A DNA stretch of 8,021 nucleotides from Kordiimonadaceae bacterium. Its GTDB lineage: Bacteria > Pseudomonadota > Alphaproteobacteria > Sphingomonadales > Emcibacteraceae. The position numbers and the translations under genes were made by a program. Positions within the stretch are counted from its first letter, which is position 1. Each line of letters starts with the position of its first letter. The stretch is taken from contig JABIPV010000176.1 in assembly GCA_018699075.1 (NCBI GenBank), positions 1 through 8,021 of the forward strand, in the 5' to 3' direction. Shown piece after piece: positions 1 to 4,678 of this stretch. The notes beneath the pieces were generated by a model. It did not search any database. It had not been told where the DNA came from and worked only from the letters and a program-made list of their open reading frames with translations.

Positions 1-462
1 AATAAAATTAATGTCATCTCCGCAAATGAAATGATGGATGTCACTGAAAATACACTTCCAACTGATGTTGTGATATGCGTCGCCGCCGTAGCAGACTGGC
101 ACGTAAAAAACCCACTAGGGCAAAAAATAAAAAAACAAAATGGGGAAATACCAAATATAGAATTTACTGAAAATCCTGATATTTTAAAAACCATTTCTAA
201 CCATAAAAACCGCCCCCCATTAGTTATTGGTTTTGCGGCTGAAACAGAAAACCTAAATGAATATGCACAGAATAAATTAGCAAAAAAAGGCTGTGACTGG
301 ATCATCGCAAATGATATTTCCGGTGATGTTATGGGCGGTGATCATAATCAAGTCCACTTATTTTCGAAAGATGATATTGAAACGTGGCCAGACCAAAGTA
401 AAATGGACGTGGCTCGTAGGCTCGCTAACAAAATAGAAGACTATTTTAAGGATAATGAATGA
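1..462 (+). CDS. coaBC: CoaBC, C-terminal part of the CoaB domain (partial at 5' end)
   Basis: This is the C-terminal 153 residues of the bifunctional phosphopantothenoylcysteine decarboxylase/synthetase, a cytosolic enzyme of coenzyme A synthesis. The reading frame is open to base 1, so the CoaC flavin domain and the start of CoaB (roughly 250 residues in the family) lie outside the window. Visible CoaB hallmarks, in fragment numbering: AAVADW (28-33) followed by KIKK (42-45), which carries the conserved lysine of the synthetase active site; NPDIL (58-62); GFAAET (77-82); KLAKKGCDWIIAND; and a GGDHNQVHLF-like stretch near the dimer/CTP region. The Met codons at 31 and 34 are internal and not the start. 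The stop codon overlaps the dut start as ATGA (459-462), so translation is probably coupled. The coaBC-dut order is common in Alphaproteobacteria. The family assignment is very secure. Confidence 0.95.
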   Translation, partial: NKINVISANEMMDVTENTLPTDVVICVAAVADWHVKNPLGQKIKKQNGEIPNIEFTENPDILKTISNHKNRPPLVIGFAAETENLNEYAQNKLAKKGCDWIIANDISGDVMGGDHNQVHLFSKDDIETWPDQSKMDVARRLANKIEDYFKDNE

Positions 463-914
463 CTAACGTCGCCATACAAATTTTAGATCACGGACAAGGT
501 CTAAAGCTGCCTGAATATGAAACCACAAACAGCGCGGGAATGGATCTTATGGCCGCTATTGCGCAAAATGAACAGCTTACTTTAAAAGTGGGGCAAAGAC
601 TTCTTGTGCCTACGGGTTTTAACATGGCACTTGCTGATGGATTTGAAGCACAAGTGCGTCCTCGCTCTGGTCTTGCCTGGAAAAATGGCATAACTGTTCT
701 TAATAGTCCTGGGACGATTGACGCAGATTACCGCGGCGAAGTTAAGGTTATATTGATCAACCATGGTGATCAAGACTTTATCATTACAAGAGGAATGCGT
801 ATCGCACAGATGGTCATTGCTCCCGTCACGCAAATCACTTGGAACCAATGCGAAAGCCTAGATGAAACGGCGCGTGGTGTTGGTGGCTTTGGCTCAACAG
901 GGACAGTCTCATAA
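459..914 (+). CDS. dut: Deoxyuridine 5'-triphosphate nucleotidohydrolase (dUTPase)
   Basis: This 151-residue protein is a trimeric dUTPase, hydrolysing dUTP to dUMP and pyrophosphate; it keeps uracil out of DNA and supplies dUMP for thymidylate synthesis. All five family motifs are present: motif 1 AGMDL (26-30), motif 2 PRSGLAWKNG (68-77), motif 3 GTIDADYRGEV (85-95) with the catalytic Asp (D88) and the base-stacking Tyr (Y91), motif 4 RIAQMV (114-119), and the flexible C-terminal P-loop-like motif 5 RGVGGFGSTG (139-148). Motif 1 has Met where the textbook form has Tyr; this is a tolerated variation. The length is typical of bacterial trimeric dUTPases. A good Shine-Dalgarno AAGGA (448-452) lies 6 bases before the ATG, inside the end of coaBC, and the start overlaps the coaBC stop by four bases. 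It is the second gene of the operon. Confidence 0.97.
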   Translation: MTNVAIQILDHGQGLKLPEYETTNSAGMDLMAAIAQNEQLTLKVGQRLLVPTGFNMALADGFEAQVRPRSGLAWKNGITVLNSPGTIDADYRGEVKVILINHGDQDFIITRGMRIAQMVIAPVTQITWNQCESLDETARGVGGFGSTGTVS

Positions 915-1186
915 TGACATCAATTACATTAATCATCGCCGGCACAGAAAGTACAGTTCCAAAAGAAGAACTCAGCATCGAACGGATCATCGCAGAAGCG
1001 CATTCAATGGGTTACCAAGAGTTCAGCGTTTTTTGTAATGATAAAGAAATTGAAAAACCCGAAGATTTTAAAGTAATCGACGGCGCAACATATATTATTG
1101 CCTCCGCCGCTGATCAGATTGATCCGGATAGCATTCAATATGAGATTTTAGAAGAAGACGGTGAGCCTGAAAATGAGCCTGAATGA
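914..1186 (+). CDS. Small acidic protein with ubiquitin-like beta-grasp pattern, between dut and moeB
   Basis: I do not recognise a named family. The gene encodes 90 residues. Its predicted layout is beta strand (SITLIIAG), beta strand, helix (SIERIIAEAHSMG, about 21-33), beta strand (EFSVFCND, about 36-43), a loop, and a final strand (ATYIIASA), followed by an acidic tail rich in Glu, Asp and Pro. That order resembles the ubiquitin/multiubiquitin beta-grasp fold; this is inference from pattern only. It lacks the C-terminal Gly-Gly needed by MoaD, ThiS or ubiquitin for adenylation, so it should not be called MoaD. The start ATG overlaps the dut stop by one base (TAATG), with AGGGA (899-903) ten bases upstream. 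Its end overlaps moeB. Translation coupling on both sides and clean codon structure support a real gene. Its position next to an E1-like enzyme is suggestive only. Confidence 0.8.
   Translation: MTSITLIIAGTESTVPKEELSIERIIAEAHSMGYQEFSVFCNDKEIEKPEDFKVIDGATYIIASAADQIDPDSIQYEILEEDGEPENEPE
1161..1184 (+). repeat. 12-bp tandem duplication spanning the moeB start
   Basis: Two adjacent 12-base units (1161-1172 and 1173-1184) share ten identical bases, TGAGCCTGAA, and differ only in their first and last base. In the moeB frame they give two start-like units, GTG-Ser-Leu-Lys and ATG-Ser-Leu-Asn. In the frame of the upstream small gene they give the repeated Glu-Pro-Glu of its acidic tail. The second unit carries the ATG that I take as the moeB start. 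Confidence 0.75.
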
Positions 1187-1919
1187 TGACCAAATAGAAC
1201 GCTATGCCCGCCACATCATTTTAAAAGAAGTTGGCGGACCCGGGCAGCAAAAACTGATGAGCGCAAAAGTACTTGTGATCGGAGCCGGTGGTCTTGGCAG
1301 TCCGTTACTGATGTATCTTGCGGCCGCAGGTATAGGTACGATTGGCATTATTGATGATGATCAGGTTGATTTAAGCAATTTGCAACGCCAAATTATTCAC
1401 ACAACAGGTGCTTTAGGCACGGATAAAGTCACCAGCGCCAAAAACATGATCCTAGAAATGAACCCTCATATCAACGTGGTGACTTATGCAGAGCGGCTAG
1501 AAGAAAATAACGCCATAGATATCCTTAGTTCTTATGACATTGTTGCCGACGGCTGTGATAATTTCACCACCCGCTTTTTGGTTAATGCAATTTGCTTAAA
1601 AAATAAAATCCCGCTTATTTCTGGTGCCCTAAGCCAATTTGATGGTCAACTTGCCACTTTCAAAGGTTACGAAGATGATAAACCCTGCTATCGTTGCTTG
1701 GTCCCTGATCATCCGCGCGGAGTTTTAAGTTGCGCCGAAGCAGGAATTTTAGGGGCCGTTGCCGGTGTCGTCGGCACCATGCAAGCGGTCGAAGTTATAA
1801 AAGAAATACTCAATATTGGTGATGGCCTTGCGGGGAAACTGCTTATTTATGATGCTTTTAGTGCATCCACACGTACCATAAAACTGCCTAAAGACCCTGG
1901 CTGTAAACACTGTAATTGA
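1173..1919 (+). CDS. moeB: MoeB/ThiF/HesA-family adenylyltransferase
   Basis: This 248-residue E1-like enzyme adenylates the C-terminal glycine of a small sulfur carrier, in the family usually MoaD for molybdopterin or ThiS for thiazole. Visible features: the N-terminal QIERYARHIILKEVGG block (7-22); the ATP-binding glycine loop GAGGLGSP (37-44); NLQRQIIH with the conserved Arg (R72); Lys of GTDK (K85); DGCDNFTTR with the Mg/ATP Asp (D129); the zinc cysteines CYRC (172-175) and CKHC (244-247); and Cys187 in the SCAEAG segment. There is no rhodanese domain, so this is the short MoeB form rather than the MoeZ/Uba4 type. The ATG at 1173 fits the usual N-terminus; an in-frame GTG at 1161 is an alternative. 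It overlaps the preceding gene by 14 bp and ends the operon. MoeB and ThiF cannot be separated with certainty by eye; no carrier ending in Gly-Gly is encoded in the window. Confidence 0.9.
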   Translation: MSLNDDQIERYARHIILKEVGGPGQQKLMSAKVLVIGAGGLGSPLLMYLAAAGIGTIGIIDDDQVDLSNLQRQIIHTTGALGTDKVTSAKNMILEMNPHINVVTYAERLEENNAIDILSSYDIVADGCDNFTTRFLVNAICLKNKIPLISGALSQFDGQLATFKGYEDDKPCYRCLVPDHPRGVLSCAEAGILGAVAGVVGTMQAVEVIKEILNIGDGLAGKLLIYDAFSASTRTIKLPKDPGCKHCN

Positions 1920-1944
1920 CAAATGTTTTCTCTTCTCATATGTT
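1916..1944 (+). promoter_or_regulatory. Candidate sigma70-like promoter after moeB
   Basis: A perfect -35 hexamer TTGACA (1916-1921), overlapping the moeB stop codon, is followed after exactly 17 bases by TATGTT (1939-1944), which matches the -10 consensus at 4 of 6 positions. Transcription would start near 1951 and give a leader of about 200 nt before the gene of unknown function. A perfect TATAAT also occurs at 1967-1972, but with a poor -35 partner. Either could drive that gene. The prediction is based on matches only. Confidence 0.4.
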
Positions 1945-1970
1945 TCCCGAGCACATTTTATGGAAATATA

Positions 1971-2060
1971 ATGATATTACTTACCAACCATAACATAACC
2001 AACCTTACTTTCTGTGAGGTGGTTTCCAGTGCATTTTTTCAACAACAGACAGATCAGTAA
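1971..2060 (+). CDS. Possible 29-codon leader peptide (speculative)
   Basis: A short open frame starts at an ATG preceded by GGAA (1962-1965) at a workable spacing and ends at TAA 2058-2060. It encodes 29 residues and contains the hairpin at 1997-2024. It lies within the roughly 200-nt leader predicted for the downstream gene. I see no run of one amino acid that would point to classical attenuation. An open frame of this length can easily arise by chance, so this is recorded at low confidence. Confidence 0.12.
   Translation: MILLTNHNITNLTFCEVVSSAFFQQQTDQ
1997..2024 (+). promoter_or_regulatory. Stem-loop in the moeB-downstream spacer (weak terminator or leader element)
   Basis: Bases 1997-2008 pair with 2014-2024 to give 11 base pairs with one bulged A (2001) and one G-U pair, closing a five-base loop TTTCT (2009-2013). 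A run of six T (2034-2039) follows about ten bases after the stem. This is too far for a standard intrinsic terminator, so it could be a weak or decayed terminator for the coaBC-dut-moeB operon or a structured element in the leader of the next gene. The remainder of 1920-2158 shows no gene apart from a possible leader peptide. Confidence 0.3.
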
Positions 2061-2158
2061 ATAATCCACTGACATCTGGTTCTCTATGTAAACAATTCGT
2101 GCCGATGTTGGCGTGATGCTTTGCTTTGTCTATTTCGACATATAGAATGAGAAACATT

Positions 2159-2578
2159 ATGATTTATAAAACCAGAACTGAAATTGAAACACTTACCGAT
2201 CGATTAGTTGACCGTAGCCTTCCTCGCCCCTTATGGACGCATGCTGCCCATTTTGCTGCGGGATTTTGTCTGCTTCATCGCCATGACCTTAATAAAGTAA
2301 TCAATGACATGCCCAATATAATACGTTCCTACAACGATGCAACCGGAACACCAAACACCGATGAAGAAGGCTATCATCATACGCTTACATTATTTTATCT
2401 TTATACGATAGATGAATATATTCGCACGTTACCGGAAGGCTACGATTTTGTTGACGCTTGTCACCATTTAATATCCGGCGAAAAAGGAGCGAAAGAGTAC
2501 CCTTTTAAATTTTACTCTAAGAAACTATTATTTTCCATCGAAGCGCGCCACGGATGGGTAGCTGCTGATTTAGAGTAA
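2159..2578 (+). CDS. Conserved protein of unknown function with WTHxxH and GYH motifs
   Basis: This 139-residue protein belongs to a family I recognise as conserved in proteobacteria but without an assigned function. It appears soluble and helical, with no signal peptide or membrane segment. Characteristic stretches are LPRPLWTHAAHF (21-32), IIRSYNDATGTPNTDEEGYH (54-73), a following helix beginning TLTLFYLY, and the C-terminal FYSKKLLFSIEARHGWV (118-134). The conserved histidines H28, H31 and H73/H74 on predicted helices look like possible metal ligands in a small helical bundle; that is inference. ATG 2159 has a weak GAGA six bases upstream; ATG 2147 and TTG 2126 are in-frame alternatives adding 4 or 11 residues. 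The gene is separated from the upstream operon by about 240 bp with its own promoter candidate, and converges on the hydroxyacid dehydrogenase gene with a 4-bp gap. Confidence 0.8.
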   Translation: MIYKTRTEIETLTDRLVDRSLPRPLWTHAAHFAAGFCLLHRHDLNKVINDMPNIIRSYNDATGTPNTDEEGYHHTLTLFYLYTIDEYIRTLPEGYDFVDACHHLISGEKGAKEYPFKFYSKKLLFSIEARHGWVAADLE

Positions 2579-2582
2579 CCGC

Positions 2583-3563
2583 TTATATCCATTCCGCAAT
2601 AACACGGTCAGGGGCAGAATGACCATCAAGATATGTTTTCACATTGATAATCACTTTTTCGCCCATGGCCGCGCGCGCTTCATTAGTGGCAGAACCCATA
2701 TGGGGGGCGATTACCACATTTTCCAAGGTAAAAAAAGCGGGATTAACATGTGGTTCGTTTTCAAATACATCTAGACCTGCCCCCGCAATGGCTTTGGCCT
2801 CCAATGTTTCGATAAGGGCCGTTTCATCTATCACATCTCCCCGCGCCGCATTAATTAAAAGCGCGTGTTTTTGCATCAAGCCTAAACGCCGTTTTGACAT
2901 GATATGATGGGTTTCTTCCGTATGCGGACAATTCATGGAAATAATATCCATTTGAATGATCATCTGATCAAGGCTCGACCAATATGTCGCCCCGAGTTCA
3001 TTATGAATTTCTTCTTCAATTTGTTTGCGGTTATGATAATGAATTGATATGCCAAAGGCTTTTGCGCGCCGTGCCAACGCTTGACCTATACGGCCCATGC
3101 CGATGATGCCCAATTTTTTACCACCAAGCCTCATGCCCAACATGCCCGTTGGTGCCCAGCCTTTCCAACCACTTTTTCTAAGTTGCCGCTCTCCTTCACC
3201 CATTCGGCGCGATAGGCCAAGCATCAACGCCATCGCCATATCAGCAGTATCGTCGGTCAGAACTCCTGGTGTATTTGTCACCACAATCATTTTATTTCGG
3301 GCGGTTTTTAAATCAATATGATCCACACCGACACCGTAATTTGCAATCATTTTTATCTGCGCATTTGAAAGCACCTCTTGATCTATTTTATCGGTCACGG
3401 TTGAGACCAAAATATCCGCCTCATTGGCAGCATTAATTAATTCAGTCCGAGAAAAAGCATGGTCATCATCATTTAGGCGCACATTAAAAAGCTCTTTCAT
3501 TCTTGCTTCGACAATTTCGGGCAGTTTTCTTGTTACTATAACAAGAGGCTTATTCATAACCAT
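2583..3563 (-). CDS. D-isomer-specific 2-hydroxyacid dehydrogenase (glyoxylate/hydroxypyruvate reductase-like)
   Basis: This 326-residue cytosolic oxidoreductase interconverts 2-oxoacids and D-2-hydroxyacids. The sequence most resembles the alphaproteobacterial glyoxylate/hydroxypyruvate (D-glycerate) reductase group. Visible features: GVGVDHIDL (77-85) and NTPGVLTDDTAD (97-108) of the substrate domain; the Rossmann loop GMGRIG (155-160); the catalytic triad Arg241 in NAARGDV, Glu270 in ENEP and His288 in APHMGSAT. The usual Asp that selects NAD at the end of the second Rossmann strand is replaced by His-Asn-Arg (177-179), which in this family points to NADPH preference. Length is typical. 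The start is the first ATG at 3563; an ATG two codons later (3557) is equally possible, and neither has a strong Shine-Dalgarno. A strong promoter candidate lies about 30 bp upstream. It is divergent from the SH3 gene. The exact substrate cannot be read from the sequence. Confidence 0.93.
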   Translation of the reverse strand: MVMNKPLVIVTRKLPEIVEARMKELFNVRLNDDDHAFSRTELINAANEADILVSTVTDKIDQEVLSNAQIKMIANYGVGVDHIDLKTARNKMIVVTNTPGVLTDDTADMAMALMLGLSRRMGEGERQLRKSGWKGWAPTGMLGMRLGGKKLGIIGMGRIGQALARRAKAFGISIHYHNRKQIEEEIHNELGATYWSSLDQMIIQMDIISMNCPHTEETHHIMSKRRLGLMQKHALLINAARGDVIDETALIETLEAKAIAGAGLDVFENEPHVNPAFFTLENVVIAPHMGSATNEARAAMGEKVIINVKTYLDGHSAPDRVIAEWI

Positions 3564-3594
3564 TCAAATTACTCGTTTATAAATATGATCGCTT

Positions 3595-3623
3595 AGTATA
3601 TTTAACGGAAATAGTTCTGACAA
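3595..3623 (-). promoter_or_regulatory. Sigma70-like promoter for the 2-hydroxyacid dehydrogenase
   Basis: On the minus strand TTGTCA (3618-3623, 5 of 6 to the -35 consensus) is followed after exactly 17 bases by TATACT (3595-3600, 5 of 6 to the -10 consensus). Transcription would start near 3588, leaving about 25 nt of leader to the ATG at 3563. This is the best promoter match in the window. Confidence 0.6.
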
Positions 3624-3637
3624 ATGAAAAAGCTTTC

Positions 3638-3668
3638 TTGACGCGGGGCAGATAAAAATACATATACT
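3638..3668 (+). promoter_or_regulatory. Candidate promoter for the SH3 gene, possibly giving a leaderless mRNA
   Basis: TTGACG (3638-3643, 5 of 6) and TATACT (3663-3668, 5 of 6) are separated by 19 bases, slightly long. Transcription would begin at about 3675, which is the first base of the SH3 gene start codon. No Shine-Dalgarno sequence precedes that ATG, which agrees with leaderless initiation. Its -35 element lies only 14 bp from the -35 of the divergent promoter, with AAAGCTTT between them. Confidence 0.4.
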
Positions 3669-3674
3669 TTAACT

Positions 3675-4181
3675 ATGAAATTCTTATCTTTAATATTCAT
3701 TTTTAGTTTTTGCTTAATGGCAAATAATGCCTTTGCTGAAACTTCGGAAAAAACCACAATGGGTGCTTCTGGATATCCATTACCACGTTTTATGTCGCTG
3801 GATGATCCTAAAACCAATATGCGTACAGGGCCTGGTCTAGAATATCCAATCGACTGGATATATAACAAAGAAGATTATCCATTACGTGTTATCGCCGAGC
3901 ATGGAAATTGGCGTAAAGTCGTTGATGTGGATGGTGCTACAGGATGGATATTGCGGTCACTTCTATCACTAAGCCGCAAAGCAATGATCATCAATGGTTC
4001 ACAAAAACTGGTAAAATCCCCCGAAGAAAATGATAAAGTTACACTGATCGCCGAAGAAGACGTCATAGGCACCATAGAGCAATGTCAGCAAGAATGGTGC
4101 GAAATGGAAATAAGTGGTTTTAAAGGGTGGATAAATCATCAAAATATATGGGGCGTACTGGACCAAGAAACCTTTGATTAG
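3675..4181 (+). CDS. Secreted tandem bacterial SH3-domain protein
   Basis: This 168-residue protein has a clear signal peptide: MKF, a hydrophobic stretch, and a signal peptidase I site Ala-Phe-Ala after residue 21. The mature part is therefore periplasmic or exported. Two SH3b-like repeats follow. The first (about 46-98) has the typical NMRTGPG start (48-54), a Gly-Asn-Trp-Arg-Lys-Val core (77-82) and ATGWI (88-92). The second (about 110-161) has KLVKSP, an Ile-Gly-Thr-Ile turn, Glu-Trp-Cys-Glu and FKGWI (149-153). Cys137 and Cys142 in the second repeat are close enough to form a disulfide in the periplasm. Such proteins usually bind cell-wall or other ligands; the target is unknown. The gene is divergent from the hydroxyacid dehydrogenase and ends 2 bp from the stop of irr on the other strand. 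No Shine-Dalgarno is visible. Confidence 0.92.
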   Translation: MKFLSLIFIFSFCLMANNAFAETSEKTTMGASGYPLPRFMSLDDPKTNMRTGPGLEYPIDWIYNKEDYPLRVIAEHGNWRKVVDVDGATGWILRSLLSLSRKAMIINGSQKLVKSPEENDKVTLIAEEDVIGTIEQCQQEWCEMEISGFKGWINHQNIWGVLDQETFD

Positions 4182-4183
4182 GC

Positions 4184-4594
4184 TTATATGTTTTCCATTT
4201 GAACAAACACACTCACACTGCTTATTTTCTTGCCTTCTGGTGCAGCAGGTAACGCAGAAATAATTAAATCATCTGCTTTGATATCTTCAAGTATATCTTC
4301 TTCTTTAAAATAAATATGATGATGATCGTCAATGTTCGTATCGAAATAAGTACGGTTACTATCAACAACGACTTCTTTTAATAGTCCCGCATCTGTGAAT
4401 TGATGTAATGTATTATATACAGTGGCTAACGAAACTTTCGCATTAGTTTGACCAACTTCTTGGTGCAAAACTTCTGCGGTAATATGACGGTCTTCTTTAT
4501 CAAAAAGTAATTTTGCCAACGCAAGTCTTTGCCTCGTTGGACGCAGGCCTACTTCTTGTAAACATCTTAATGCATTGGAAAACGGTCTTGTCAT
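4184..4594 (-). CDS. irr: Fur-family iron response regulator Irr
   Basis: This 136-residue DNA-binding protein is an Irr, the alphaproteobacterial Fur-family regulator that senses heme/iron status and controls heme synthesis and iron genes. The winged-helix domain carries GLRPTRQRLALAKLLF (16-31), DRHITAEVLHQE (35-46) and the recognition segment KVSLATVYNTLHQFTDAGLL (53-72). The Irr signature is TYFDTN (82-87) followed by three histidines H91-H93, the HxH-type heme/metal site, then LPAAPEG (115-121). The CxxC zinc pair of ordinary Fur is absent, as usual in Irr. The N-terminal Cys-Pro heme regulatory motif known from Bradyrhizobium Irr is also absent: the only N-terminal Cys (C11) is followed by Leu. 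It converges with the SH3 gene and has its own upstream region with Irr-box-like half-sites. Irr rather than another Fur subtype is well supported. Confidence 0.9.
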   Translation of the reverse strand: MTRPFSNALRCLQEVGLRPTRQRLALAKLLFDKEDRHITAEVLHQEVGQTNAKVSLATVYNTLHQFTDAGLLKEVVVDSNRTYFDTNIDDHHHIYFKEEDILEDIKADDLIISALPAAPEGKKISSVSVFVQMENI

Positions 4595-4618
4595 ATGAGT
4601 GCTCTTATACTTTACTGT

Positions 4619-4659
4619 TTCTAATCATAATAATATCTTACACATTAGAATGCTCTTAA
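4619..4659. promoter_or_regulatory. Irr-box (ICE)-like half-sites upstream of irr
   Basis: TTCTAAT (4619-4625) and ATTAGAA (4644-4650) form a perfect 7-bp inverted repeat separated by 18 bases. The second arm continues into TTAGAATGCTCTTAA (4645-4659), an imperfect version of the TTAGAA/TTCTAA palindrome known as the iron control element bound by Irr. Location directly upstream of irr suggests autoregulation. This rests on resemblance to the published motif as I remember it, not on a matrix score. Confidence 0.35.
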
Positions 4660-4663
4660 GCAA
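4635..4663 (-). promoter_or_regulatory. Candidate irr promoter
   Basis: On the minus strand TTGCTT (4658-4663) and TAAGAT (4635-4640) are exactly 17 bases apart. Matches are moderate: 3 of 6 for the -35 and 4 of 6 for the -10. The spacer contains an ICE-like TTCTAA half-site, so binding there would block this promoter. Confidence 0.3.
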
Positions 4664-4678
4664 GTATGGAGAGAAAAT

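Noticed and set aside
914..1186. Calling the 90-aa protein MoaD or ThiS because it precedes moeB
   Set aside because: It has no C-terminal Gly-Gly and ends in an acidic tail, so it cannot serve as a standard sulfur carrier.
3602..3868. 88-codon minus-strand frame across the divergent promoter region and the start of the SH3 gene
   Set aside because: It lies opposite a clear signal peptide and SH3 domain, and would cover both promoter candidates.
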